This document shows, piece by piece, positions 36,601 to 54,161 of a DNA stretch of 64,000 bases (position 1 is the first letter of the stretch; every line of letters begins with the position of its first letter). The notes beneath the pieces were generated by a model that was not told the origin of the DNA, made no database searches, and worked only from the letters and a program-made list of their open reading frames with translations. The stretch comes from Dysidea avara (lineage: Eukaryota; Porifera; Demospongiae; Dictyoceratida; Dysideidae): the NCBI RefSeq assembly GCF_963678975.1, contig NC_089274.1:32365053-32429052 (forward strand), written 5' to 3'. The position numbers and the translations under genes were made by a program.

Positions 36601-37238
36601 GAAAAAGTTATTTTCTTTCTTCCTGTCAATATACTCACTGTCTTGATCCATAAAAGTGATTTTCATCACTTGTGATATTTCTATGATAGTTTTTAATGGC
36701 AGCAGGTGCCGTTCATTTTAGAGGAGAACCCTACTGAATAGTACTATCATAATGTTTAATATTGATAATATTATCATCACAGCAGATATTTCTTGGTCAC
36801 TACATTTGATACATTACCTTTCATACCAGTGACTTTTAAAGGCAAATTTTTTTTTGTCATAGCTCAACTATTGTATCATTCATTATTTAATGTATAGCAA
36901 GCCCCAAAACCAGGGTTACAACTAACTTTAAGGCTTTCCTTAATTCAGCGGTGGATTTTTTTTTTGTATCCTAATACGATCAATACTCAACTTATGTACC
37001 TACTATAGAACAATCATTTTGTAGCTACACTCATAATGAATACAAATGTGGTGAGAAAATCACATTTTCTGGATGCATACTTGTCTGCCGAGTATATAGC
37101 AGCTAGACTTCTTTGCCACACAACACACTAACTATTATAATGTGTTAATGATGTCCTTATGTTCTGCAGGCCACAAAACCAAGAAACCATGGAGTGGCAG
37201 CTTTATTTGAAAAAGTTAAACAGATGATTGATAGTTAA
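18679..37238 (+). CDS. TTC38: TTC38-like tetratricopeptide repeat protein, complete (copy A)
   Basis: Seen: exons 18679-18891, 21200-21242, 28325-28477, 29163-29298, 29415-29647, 30274-30389, 30580-30753, 31798-31845, 32344-32400, 34673-34822 and 37170-37238. Their lengths sum to 1392 bases, giving 463 aa in frame from ATG to TAA; human TTC38 is about 469 aa. Telling blocks are LPREKFHVDAFKSYAAGDLP, HALAHVFEE, NHISWHLCLYYL, VGIPVCQALVAYGKQQFEE and LYPLRYNIVHLGGSRAQR. Known: TTC38 is a poorly characterised soluble TPR-like protein with no enzyme motif. The intron 21243-28324 hosts a 6.2 kb BEL/Pao element. The N-terminal exon 1 is more diverged, so its start is less sure; ATG at 18679 is the first in frame. 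A second copy lies at 60270-63306 on the other strand. Confidence 0.93.
19276..19461. mobile_element. TA-flanked MITE, copy 2
   Basis: An inverted relative of the MITE at 17094-17309, in TTC38 intron 1. The right end reads CGTATAACCTAAATATTT on the minus strand and has a TA beside it. The left end, near GTATAGCCTAAATATTTC, is less clear and was set at the nearest TA. Confidence 0.6.
19462..21199 (+). other. TTC38 intron 1 remainder
   Basis: No exon or RNA gene recognised. The sequence is AT-rich, with low-complexity A/T stretches. Short ORFs are isolated and lack family features. Confidence 0.4.
21958..22169 (-). repeat. 3' LTR of the BEL/Pao element
   Basis: 212 bases, starting TGTGGGGGACTG and ending CATCGACA on the plus strand. 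It matches the other LTR at 27936-28147 with about 13 differences by my count, roughly 6%, nearly all transitions. A full TGACGTCA site lies at 22084-22091. The 5-base duplication GAAAC is at 21953-21957. The element reads on the minus strand, so this is its downstream LTR. Confidence 0.95.
22195..22690 (-). pseudogene. BEL/Pao polyprotein C-terminal end, broken
   Basis: Directly after the integrase on the minus strand, a segment rich in basic and aromatic residues (NNFWRRWRTEYLTSL) and then PRASWKLTVFEDVITGHDG can be read in part. It resembles the domain that follows integrase in BEL/Pao polyproteins. It is cut off from the integrase by a stop near 22696 and by another stop near 22525. Confidence 0.6.
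22696..23640 (-). pseudogene. BEL/Pao integrase
   Basis: The open stretch 23505-22696 (269 aa) carries an H-H-C-C zinc-binding start (H..H then CVIC) and a retroviral-type core with GVDFIG, LSDNAS and GGFWERLIG holding the D, D and E of the active site. It is separated from the upstream reverse transcriptase frame by a break at about 23506-23640. Known: integrase inserts the DNA copy into the genome. The core residues look intact, but the polyprotein around it is broken. Confidence 0.9.
23641..25428 (-). pseudogene. BEL/Pao reverse transcriptase and RNase H
   Basis: A 595-residue open frame. It begins with reverse transcriptase motifs (IYDCS, then STDVEKAFLHIHL) and a VDN motif in place of the common VDD in the catalytic loop, a variant familiar from Pao-type elements. 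An RNase H part follows with FADASTKAYGA, LELMAAL and WTDSQIVLYW. Known: this enzyme makes DNA from the element's RNA. It overlaps the upstream protease-side frame (25984-25346), showing a frame break near 25350-25430. Confidence 0.92.
25346..26162 (-). pseudogene. BEL/Pao protease region
   Basis: Two overlapping frames (26162-25866 and 25984-25346) together cover an aspartic protease of the retropepsin type. The first has the LFDEGSQHSFLT block, in which DEGS replaces the usual D-S/T-G-S spelling seen in related elements. The second carries the region leading into the reverse transcriptase. A frame change lies near 25870-25980. Known: the protease cuts the polyprotein. Confidence 0.8.
26204..26597 (-). 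pseudogene. BEL/Pao zinc-knuckle region
   Basis: Frames 26597-26397 and 26479-26204 carry CVYCKGPHAPGTCEAI, a CCHC-type knuckle pattern, between gag and protease. Knuckles of this type bind the element's RNA. The two frames overlap, so a frame shift lies near 26400-26480. Confidence 0.75.
26600..27694 (-). pseudogene. BEL/Pao gag
   Basis: A 364-residue open frame starting with ATG. It has a helical, charged N-terminal third (about residues 1-115), a Ser/Thr/Pro-rich linker (about 120-195), then a conserved gag block starting RLPKLTIPVFSGDPLQWQSF, the hallmark of BEL/Pao gag. Known: gag forms the particle that packages element RNA. It is itself intact, but separated from the rest by a stop and a frame change at about 26600. 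Confidence 0.9.
27936..28147 (-). repeat. 5' LTR of the BEL/Pao element
   Basis: 212 bases, starting TGTGGGGGACTG and ending CATTGACA on the plus strand, followed by the GAAAC duplication at 28148-28152. It holds TGACGTCA at 28062-28069, as does the other LTR. The primer-binding stretch lies just left of it. Being upstream on the minus strand, it would be the promoter LTR. Confidence 0.95.
32544..32751. mobile_element. TA-flanked MITE with long inverted ends
   Basis: 208 bases in a TTC38 intron. The left end CCATATAGCCGGAAATATTT and the right end, on the other strand, CCGTATAGTGGGAAATTTTC continue into GAGGGA.GAAACTTTTGTG on both sides. TA flanks it at 32542-32543 and 32752-32753. No ORF. 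It is of Tc1/mariner type and related in its ends to the MITEs at 17094 and 19276. Confidence 0.8.
33360..33530 (+). repeat. Dispersed repeat family R4, copy 2
   Basis: Shares tttttgtagcataatt, ttactggtgaaccaa, attactgaaaagtga and tttcagttatgttcc, in order, with the copies at 6545, 43075 and 46800. It lies in the TTC38 intron between exons 9 and 10. Confidence 0.55.
33548..33584. repeat. Perfect hairpin in TTC38 intron
   Basis: TTGCTTACACCTGA and TCAGGTGTAAGCAA form a perfect 14-base stem around a short loop. It directly follows repeat R4 copy 2. No poly-T run or neighbouring gene suggests a terminator. Confidence 0.75.
34917..35024. repeat. Long hairpin in TTC38 intron 10
   Basis: The arm ATGATGGCAGCTATGTGGGA and its complement at about 35003-35024 pair, with an inner stem CCCTACATTGGCAT/ATGCCAATaTACTGTAGGG. 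A stretch just before it (gtagtgaaacaagagat) also occurs at about 5950 in a URB1 intron. No ORF. Confidence 0.7.
35905..36545 (+). repeat. Dispersed 0.6 kb repeat with tRNA-like segment, copy 1
   Basis: Related along its length to 60935-61560, in the same orientation. On the minus strand 36425-36345 reads like a tRNA-derived unit: an A-box-like TGGTTCAGTGGTAAGGATG and a B-box-like GGTTTGAACTC about 35 bases later. It also contains the ACTCTAATAGAGCAGTCA motif. It lies in the last TTC38 intron. Confidence 0.6.
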
Positions 37239-38669
37239 GAGCAACCCTAGTTATTGAACAACACTAACCTGTGCCTCATAAATGCTACAGTATATTATAT
37301 TTTTATTAAATCAACATGCATTTTGTTTGTCATCCATATTGTTCTATATCATTTACATAGCACAGTACTGCTAAATATTAGGGATTATGAAGGTGTGCAT
37401 TTTCCCATAAAAATATTGTCTCGTATCCAGTATTCTCCCTGCCTAGGTAATATTGGTTAGCAGCTAGCCAAACGTGGCTATTAAGCAACACTAACTGATT
37501 GAATGATTGCTGGCTAAACTTAGTAACTAGTGATGGTTAATGCTATAGGCATGATTTTTTTTCACCACATAGGCATTGCTTTGGCTTCCTTTAGGCATAT
37601 TGCAGAAGGTACATTGTAACCTGGTTCACAACGAGGTATCTAGTGAAGATGTTTCTTCTGTCTTGTTTTCTGAATAACTGAATTTGTTCAACATTTATAC
37701 ACAGTGCTTCTATATAATACACACCCATAACATCATTATAAATTTACATTAATAATAGTTCATACAATGACAAAGTACACCTGCTAATATCCTTTTATCA
37801 AGAAAAGATAACTTGCTTGTCACTAGTTCCTTGTCAGTCAACACTAGAAGACAATATCTGTGCTGGGTCTATATTTATTAATATTTTTTTCTTTAAGAAG
37901 GCTAGAATGCACATTTTAGACAACTTTGTATGACAAAATTGTTAAAAACATAATATTAATGTAGATATTATATTATACCAACTGAGCTCATTAGGTGCAT
38001 TTAATGGGCTGCAAAATAAATCTGTACATTGGACACTGCATCTGAAAGTTTCACATAATCAGTATGTAATGGTATGATGAAAAGTGTTATGCATCCACCA
38101 TAGCAATGCTTATTTAAAAATTGGGTCATTTTTTCCCACTTGATCATGAGATACCTAGCTGCAATATGTTAACCACATAGTCTGATGTAGTTTCATAATC
38201 AAACTTGTAAACTATGTACAGATACATGGTGTAATTTCTCAAAGTCCTTGCCTATAATATGGTAAAAAAGTCTCTAATAACCAGTGTCTAAATCAACCAA
38301 CTATTATTTACCTGGATTGCTAAGTGGATCATCAATGAACTCTTAATTGTCTTCCTTCATCATTAATCACAGGTGTATAGTTGGGCATGGCATCACTAAA
38401 GATTCCTAACTGACTAAATGATTCTACCAATTTCCTTCACTAACAGGTACTGTACCCTTTAAAATATTATCTCTGATTGTTTTATCTCCTGGGTGTGGAA
38501 TATAAACAGGATATGAAATATTAATAATAGTGCAATCTACCCTCCCTCGTAACAGTGAATATGTATTCTTATGATTTAAAAACAGAAAGTGTGTATGAGC
38601 AACATCTTATTGTGTGGCAATGATAGTATTGTAATGTACTATATGTGTTCAATAATATCACATTGGTAA
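37239..38669. other. Intergenic spacer between TTC38 and the beta-helix receptor gene
   Basis: It lies between the 3' ends of two convergent genes. AT-rich; no gene, RNA or inverted-repeat element was recognised. Confidence 0.5.
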
Positions 38670-40652
38670 TCAATCTATTCCAACTAGTGGTTCTTGATAT
38701 TCGTGATAATTATAAGTCACTTCAGGAATATTACAAAGCATCACTCTCTCAGGTGCAATACTTGGCTTTTTGTACAACCTAATTAGCCACCTTGCCATTG
38801 TACTGGTATAGTAGTAAAACTTTTTCCTGACCACTCCACTACACATGTAAGTAATGATGTTAGTTATGACAATGAGGATAAAGTGAAGTGCAGCTATAGC
38901 AATCATTACATTGACTGTTGTAGCTAAGCCAGACAGTGTAAAGATATACAATACTTGGAGGTTTATAATGAACACAATCTCGTGATAGTTTTTGATGTTG
39001 TTCTTAAATGGTTTAACAATTCCATGTAGTCCTATTGTCACACTAAGGAGAACACTACCAATGACAAGGTTTATGTTCTTGTCTAGAGCTGCTACACCAA
39101 ACAATACAGCTCTAATTAAAAGCTGTAAACCAGTCCAGTAGTACAGATTCAATTTATGTGGCCCTTGATAAGCATCCAACAATGGCTTGAATTTGCTAAC
39201 CAGCTGAAATTTTGACAAAGGTTTTGTAAACAAAAAGATGACATTAAATGGTAGTAGTATTAGGAAGAGGATGAGACACCCAATGAATAGTATAGTAAAT
39301 CTAACTCCAAACAGAGGTACATTAGCATCTACTGACCACACTAGTGTAGTGTGTTTACTAGCTATAGGTAGGTGAATGATTGTGGAGTAGAAGAACAAGA
39401 CACTGGACACAGTACGTAATATCTTAGTATAAGACAATAAGAAGAGTGTAGCAAGAACTGGTAGTGCTCTACGTGCAGTGAGCCTCTGTATTGTAGTAGA
39501 GTATCGACTTGTTATGATGAGTGACGTAGCTATGAAGATGAGGTAGATGGGAAATATTAATTGTAGCCACATCTTAGCATAGTCATCCATACTATTGTAG
39601 AAACATGTTTTAATACCCAAGTCAAGGTTTGCAAGTGATATAAACGTATAAGCTGCAGGTGTAGCAACATGATCAGTGTCAGTAAAAAACACATCACTAT
39701 TGATACTAATGATATTAGCATACATAATAAACACATTGATAGTTCCATCAGTAACTGTGAGGTTAAGAAGGAAGAGTAGTATCACTAGTAAAATGCCCAC
39801 AATTGTGATGGGTAGGATGAGTAGGAGGTATATATTGGAGCAGTGTTGACAATGAGAGGAACCAAATACAGTACTGAGACCTTGTTGACATTGTCCACAG
39901 AGGAGGTTGGACCTGTTGAACTGGCATTGCAAGTTAGGAGTGAAGAAGTTAAGTGGTGATGAGTGAGGTAGGCAGTAGTGGAATGGACATTTATGGGATA
40001 TGTAATAAGAGTGAGAATTATTATGAGATTCAGCCGATATCCAACTGCTAGCAGGACGTAGTACAGTCTGATCATTAATGTTACACTGTATCGTCATCAT
40101 CTTTAACAATGGGTCACATTCACACTTTTCTATAATAAATGCAAATCCCATTGGACAGATATTTAATTTGATGTACAATATTGTGATGTAATCATGATCT
40201 TTAGCATTGAGAAACAGTTCACACTGTTTCTCGTTTAACGACAATATAGTGAAATTTAGTTGTGTGCATGTATTTCCTAGAAAACCAACTGTCTCACTCA
40301 CAGAAGCTACTTTACAGTGTGATGGTGGCAAGTAGTTTTGGTACATCTCAACACTAAATGGATGCAGTTTAATAAATCTACTTTTTCTGTTATACCCTAA
40401 GCCAACTGTTAAAGTTTGTCCAGGATATATAGAGCCTAGGGTATTAATCTGACAATCATGTTTCCCTGTGATGTCACAGTAGCACAGAAGTCCCGTATCA
40501 AATACTTGAAATTCTCCACTTTCATTGCTGAAGTGAATATGCTGTCGATATACTTGTAGTGGGTTGTGTTTATAGAATACAGAACCAGGAAGCATTTCAC
40601 AATTGATGTTACCTGTGATTTGATTAAACAACCCATTTGTATTATTAGTCAT
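38670..40652 (-). CDS. Multi-span membrane protein, C-terminal part of a beta-helix receptor-like gene
   Basis: 660 residues in one open frame. About residues 1-270 are extracellular in character: many Asn-X-Ser/Thr sites and a Cys-rich stretch (CPFHYCLP, CQFNRSNLLCGQCQQGLS, HCQHCS at about 218-272). Then come about eight hydrophobic spans from residue 275 to 610, including IYLLLILPITIVGILLVILL, WLQLIFPIYLIFIATSLII and FTILFIGCLILFLILLPFNV. A short cytoplasmic tail follows. The Cys-rich GQCQ block directly before the membrane part is a layout I know from large uncharacterised sponge and cnidarian families; no ligand is known. The ATG overlaps the stop of the upstream ORF (ATGA), and this frame is closed by a TAG a few codons upstream, so a one-base indel within about 40650-40667 most simply joins the two. 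Confidence 0.75.
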   Translation of the reverse strand: MTNNTNGLFNQITGNINCEMLPGSVFYKHNPLQVYRQHIHFSNESGEFQVFDTGLLCYCDITGKHDCQINTLGSIYPGQTLTVGLGYNRKSRFIKLHPFSVEMYQNYLPPSHCKVASVSETVGFLGNTCTQLNFTILSLNEKQCELFLNAKDHDYITILYIKLNICPMGFAFIIEKCECDPLLKMMTIQCNINDQTVLRPASSWISAESHNNSHSYYISHKCPFHYCLPHSSPLNFFTPNLQCQFNRSNLLCGQCQQGLSTVFGSSHCQHCSNIYLLLILPITIVGILLVILLFLLNLTVTDGTINVFIMYANIISINSDVFFTDTDHVATPAAYTFISLANLDLGIKTCFYNSMDDYAKMWLQLIFPIYLIFIATSLIITSRYSTTIQRLTARRALPVLATLFLLSYTKILRTVSSVLFFYSTIIHLPIASKHTTLVWSVDANVPLFGVRFTILFIGCLILFLILLPFNVIFLFTKPLSKFQLVSKFKPLLDAYQGPHKLNLYYWTGLQLLIRAVLFGVAALDKNINLVIGSVLLSVTIGLHGIVKPFKNNIKNYHEIVFIINLQVLYIFTLSGLATTVNVMIAIAALHFILIVITNIITYMCSGVVRKKFYYYTSTMARWLIRLYKKPSIAPERVMLCNIPEVTYNYHEYQEPLVGID

Positions 40653-42151
40653 TGTAATATCATACTAGAATCATCATTATTCTTATAAAATTGGAAATAA
40701 CATGACGGGATGATACCAATTGTTATTTTATGATAAAATATTTCCTTTCTAATTATGTTGCTTATAATGTCCATCTTGACAGGTTGTACAAGATAAACAG
40801 ATGAATTGCCTGATGTAAACACAACAGAATTTATTTTATTGTGCCAAATTTTAATGTGACCTTGTAGATTAATGTGAGCTCCATTTGCCTGAAGTAGAAT
40901 ATCATATGTATTATTTATGAACATGATAGTTCCTATTAAGTAAATCTCTCCTAACTTAGAGTGCACAATTGATACCCTTTTATTAAATTGTGGGTACTGG
41001 TAACTTTGTGCGTTGGAAGAGAAAATAGTATCAATGATGTAAATAGAATTTTGTTGTACTAGTGAATATTCTGGAGCTTTAAATAAATAAAGAATATCAG
41101 CAGCTTTGTTTCTATTGAAATTTGAATAAGCAATTATTAAACTGGCATTTACTCTAGCTGAGAAGTTGTGGCTATACTCCACTGCACTAAGCCATCCACA
41201 GTTTATCAAAGGTGTACTAGAAGATTTCTCGACTTTATTGTTATAAAATAAGCTATATTCAATTATGACAGTGGTAGATCCTGGTAGTGTAATTCCACTA
41301 TACTTGTTTGTACAATAATACAAATGAATATCAATCAGTGGATTGAAAATGTTAATATCTCTGTTGTTCTTGAACATGCAGTTGTTAATGGATATAATAT
41401 TTTTGCGGTTTCCACAACTTTTGCTTTCAATAAACAACAACATGTTGTGCTGAAAAGTGGTGTAAGTGATGTTAACTATGACATCATAATGATTTTGTAG
41501 CAATACAATTATTAGTGACCTAGCTGCATCACCCTTTCTTGTGTTTATAAAATCACTGTAATTGTAAACATTTAGTTTTGCTGATTTTGCAGTTGCTGTA
41601 TTCAAATAAGTGATACTTAATCCATTGCTAATAAGGCTAGAAATGGTAGAATCACCAAACACATTTGATACATGTACCACTGGTCTATACATGTACTTGA
41701 CTGATAGTCTGTATATACATACATTATAACAATTTAATATTGCCAATGCTGATGGTATTATGAAGGGACCATGATGGAAGATATCGGAGTATTCACATGC
41801 TAATGTTATCATTTCAATAATCACATTAGTACTGTTAGCTATTTCTATGCCATGCTTTTCTGAGTAGCATCTAATGACTGTCTGCAATGATGAATTATTC
41901 CTTCCATTAGCTGTAGGCCCAATCAGTGAAATGTTGTGAACATTTTGTATGATGAGATCAGTGTGAAGGTGATGTAGTCCTGGTAGGAAGAGTAGCTGAG
42001 TGTTAGAAGTGAAGTACTTAGTGGTATTGAGCAGGTAGTGTTGTAGGTTATGACAACGATGACATGTGTTAGGATTATCATAGGGTATCACAGTGTAGAC
42101 AGTACAAGTTGTAATGTGTAATAATGATGATAGGAGAAGGAGTAGTAGCAT
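40649..42151 (-). CDS. Secreted beta-helix ectodomain, N-terminal part of the same gene
   Basis: 500 residues. It starts with a clear signal peptide (MLLLLLLSSLLHITTC), then an N-terminal block with CHRCHNLQHYL and a right-handed beta-helix-like series of short repeats with many Asn and hydrophobic ladders (for example NISLIGPTANGRN, GIEIANSTNVIIEMITLAC, SLIIAYSNFNRNKA). Asn-X-Ser/Thr sites are frequent. No intron is seen. The frame ends at TGA 40649-40651, inside the start of the next ORF. The beta-helix part plus the following Cys-rich and membrane part would make a typical receptor-like protein of about 1160 aa. Alternatives: a true two-cistron transcript, a frameshifting site, or an assembly error. 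Confidence 0.75.
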   Translation of the reverse strand: MLLLLLLSSLLHITTCTVYTVIPYDNPNTCHRCHNLQHYLLNTTKYFTSNTQLLFLPGLHHLHTDLIIQNVHNISLIGPTANGRNNSSLQTVIRCYSEKHGIEIANSTNVIIEMITLACEYSDIFHHGPFIIPSALAILNCYNVCIYRLSVKYMYRPVVHVSNVFGDSTISSLISNGLSITYLNTATAKSAKLNVYNYSDFINTRKGDAARSLIIVLLQNHYDVIVNITYTTFQHNMLLFIESKSCGNRKNIISINNCMFKNNRDINIFNPLIDIHLYYCTNKYSGITLPGSTTVIIEYSLFYNNKVEKSSSTPLINCGWLSAVEYSHNFSARVNASLIIAYSNFNRNKAADILYLFKAPEYSLVQQNSIYIIDTIFSSNAQSYQYPQFNKRVSIVHSKLGEIYLIGTIMFINNTYDILLQANGAHINLQGHIKIWHNKINSVVFTSGNSSVYLVQPVKMDIISNIIRKEIFYHKITIGIIPSCYFQFYKNNDDSSMILQ

Positions 42152-43074
42152 GACTGGCTGGTGATCTGTAAGTAATTGTTTATACTTATTGTGTTACTGC
42201 ATAATCTTGTCTTAGATACCGGTCTACCAGTGTTTAAAAATTTAATTTTTGGTCCTGTATATAATCATGTACATTAAATATCAACAGTAACCACTGTTAC
42301 ACGTGTGCATGCATGCATATATGTACATAACTAGGTTACATATACGTACCTTATAGTTAGCTGCCAATGAACAGTCAGGTATTTATGTATTGCACATAAT
42401 CTTATAGGCTTAATGTGATATCACCCTGCTTAATTCTGCTGTCAACAGTTTAATACATGTGTTATACAACACCGGCTATTTAATAGTGTATAGCTACTTT
42501 CCATATATACATTTCCAAGTAATGCTAGTAATATTTAATTGTTAATAACATATTCATCTGTACATTGAAACAAACTTGTTAAGCATGTTTCAGTCTTGCT
42601 TTCATACACATAGTAGCACCACACACAACTATATTTATGGTGGGGTTGTTTGTAAAGGAAGTAACAGCAGGTATTTGTGTCAGTATCTACACTTACAAGT
42701 ATTAGATAAGCAAATTAAACCATGGAGCCTATGGGCAAACACCACATGCTCATGTAGCAGATATTATAAAGGAGCTTATCAAGTCACAAGGGAGGGCCGG
42801 GTATGATATACTATCATTTCACTCTGCACTAAAACAGTTTGATTGTGAAGATTCTGACTCACTGCATGCATTTGCTAGTTCTAGCCTTTATTCTTGTGGG
42901 CCCCATTAAATATCGAGATCAACCTTATAGGTATACTAGTGGGCATTTGATCCCTAATTCAGTCTAGACCCATAGGGACATGACTGAATTAGGGGTTAAA
43001 TGTTCACTAGCATAGCTGCAGATGTAGGCAACCTCCCTTGTTTCACTACTTTTTATGTCTATGATCCCTGTATA
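42152..43074. other. Intergenic spacer upstream of the receptor-like gene
   Basis: It contains the presumed promoter of the minus-strand gene ending at 38670. I see no clear TATA box or other element. Small ORFs (for example 42576-42806) have no recognised domain. Confidence 0.4.
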
Positions 43075-43430
43075 ATTCCTACTACTTCTTCATTTACTTT
43101 TTTTGTAACATAATATGTAACTGGTGGACCAGCCGGCATACATATGTTTTCGTCTGAACATGCATCCCATCTATCAATTACTGAAATGTGAAGTGGCCAT
43201 TATGCTTTGTTTTCAGTTATGTTCAGCCTGTTACACATGCAGCATTACAAACGAAACAAGAAGTTCAATCCTGACATTATGGAAAATACAGGCGATTTCC
43301 GTTTCAAACGTAGGGAAGCCATCACATGCTACTGCGAATCGACACCTATGTATTTTATGTGCCACAAGACTGGTTTTTGTGCACCTTGTGAGACTCACGC
43401 TCTTCCTTATCCATGTGACTTGACAAACTC
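43075..43430 (+). repeat. Dispersed repeat family R4, copy 3, with a Cys-rich ORF remnant
   Basis: Shares blocks with 6545, 33360 and 46800. Within it one frame (43207-43473, 88 codons) has a run of Cys/His pairs (CYCESTPMYFMCHKTGFC, CETH) that could be a remnant of a zinc-finger part of a transposase. I do not recognise the family. Confidence 0.5.
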
Positions 43431-43784
43431 TTGTCTCTTGAGTTTTTGTTTACATGCATTAAAAGGTCCCTAGCTAACAATTATTACACTGCTGTTGTGT
43501 TTATTTGTGCTAATTATGTCACTACACATAGAAATGTGAATCATACATCAATAACCAGCATATTGACATAATGGCCAGCCTACATAGACATAAAATTAAA
43601 CCAACAAACATGTCACCTGACCCACTATAGATAATTATTAGGAACAATAAATACAACACATGTGCCAGCAGACTGAAGGCCATAGCTATATGGGCAGGCA
43701 TTTGGTTTAAAAAGTAACCAAACTAAATTAGTGCCTTGTCTGGTCCAGTTCCTCTACACCAATTGTATACTGAAACCACATGCA

Positions 43785-44017
43785 GATTGTGTGGCGCTCG
43801 ACTAGACTTTGGGTGGCCTGCAGTTCGAATCCTGGGGTAGGAGGGATTTCTTTTCCTTTCTTTGGCCTTTTTCTGTTTCACCTTATTGTTAGCTAGGTTA
43901 AATTATCGTTTAAAAAGTCTCCAGTTCCTGTTAGGTTAGGTAATCCAAAGGCTGCAGCACATGTTGCTGTCAGACCTTCAGTGCTGGCCACTGTAAAGTA
44001 CTAATAAGAATAAGAAT
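43785..44017 (+). repeat. tRNA-derived SINE, copy 2
   Basis: A B-box GCAGTTCGAATCCTGG at about 43810 comes after a weaker A-box-like TGGCGCTCGACT. The body GGCTGCAGCACATGTTGCTG and the tail (TAAGAA)n match copy 1 at 8870-9093. No protein. Confidence 0.8.
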
Positions 44018-44537
44018 ATGGTTGCTCTCATCATAGTCATCAATAAGACATGGTACATGTACATTAGTGGAAGGACCTCAATTTGTAGCCTAATAATGTG
44101 CTTAAAATAAAACAAAAAATACTGCATGCAAATGTGTGCATGGGTGAATGTGTCTGTGTGTAATGGCAGTAATTACAATCAAGTCACAAAATTATTATTG
44201 TTTTATAAATGCAGCACAAATAATGTTGTTGGTATATAAGATCCACTGTTACTGGTAGCCTATTACACTTGAGCTCCTGCACTCTCCTCACAATGTAGAG
44301 TAGTTCTCTATACATTCATGCAGTTGTGCAGAGTATATTGTCACTTAGCAATGCAATAAAAGCATTATATCTGAGTGGACAAGTTGATGGCAAGTTGCTT
44401 TTGTAGACAGGAACATGCTGCATATGTACAGGTAGCCCTTATAGTCTATCAGACGAGATTCATGATCAATTTTCAATACAGTTATATGCAATAATCATAG
44501 TCATTTTTTCAAGGGCGGGCACTTCTACATAGTAAGT

Positions 44538-44735
44538 TATTTATTTATTAAGGCTTTACAGCACAAGTGCTGAAGGTCTGTAGGACACCTGGTCCTAAAG
44601 CCTGTTTAAAGTTGTTACAGAAAGTGTGTTTGAAAAGGTAGAGAAAGGAGAAAAAATCCATGACTGGACCTGGGCAGCCTTGAACCTGCAGCCATCCGAT
44701 TAACACTCGAAGTCTCATGATTATGATAGCTGTAT
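44538..44735 (-). repeat. tRNA-derived SINE, copy 3 (inverted)
   Basis: On the minus strand: GGCTGCAGGTTCAAGGCTGC (B-box-like), then a body different from copies 1 and 2, then ACAGACCTTCAGCACTTG and a (AATA)n tail. The 3' end matches the CAGACCTTCAGTGCTGG end of copy 2, so head and tail of the family are kept while the body differs. Confidence 0.7.
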
Positions 44736-45321
44736 TGAAATTAATCATAGCAAAAAAAAACTATATAACAGTAGCATGCATGTACAATTGCATTTAAATT
44801 ACATCCATTATACTGTGACATATTAAACCCTTTGCTGTTCATCTCCAACATGCATTAAGTACTCTAGTAAGCAATCAATTAACTATTTTAATTGAGCAAT
44901 CACAGCTGCAGCTGAATTTTAACTTTTGCCCTTTAATTAAAATCCAATGTCAGAGCTTCTAAAATCTCTGGAGACGTGTCCTCAGACACCTTAGGGTAAG
45001 TGCTGATAGTATTGTAATAATATTCTCATCATTAACCCTCCTTTGTGCAGCATCCAGAAAGACCTCAATGCTCTTGTATTTCCATATGTGGCATATCATG
45101 ATATAGGACAAGGTGTAGAAGAACGTTTTGTACAACTGGGTAAATACAGGTAAGCCTGGGTACAACTTGGGCAGATGGAACTTAATGTAATCTGCTCAAT
45201 GTGTGGAATCTTCTCTAGTAGTCACTTAACAACCTTGCCCTACTTGGTGTATCAGAGATCAGAGTTTATCCTTATACAATAGTCTATGGCTTGGGCAACG
45301 TGATCTCATGTAATGCAATAA

Positions 45322-45329
45322 TGACGTCA
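45322..45329. promoter_or_regulatory. CRE-type site upstream of PKC
   Basis: TGACGTCA, the full palindromic CREB/ATF site, lies 142 bases before the PKC start codon in a locally CG-richer stretch (CGACGG, GCTCGCGACCGG). Position and composition fit a promoter, but no transcription start can be read from the sequence. Confidence 0.45.
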
Positions 45330-45470
45330 TCGGAAATTCACAAACGCGTCAGTGCATTATAGTAACGGGGAATCATGTGTGGTATTAATATGGCACGACG
45401 GTAGTGTACAGTTATTAAACCGGCAGCTCGCGACCGGCAGTCAAGTGTTCGTATAGGGTCAGTCGTAGTT

Positions 45471-54161
<8,691 letters not shown>

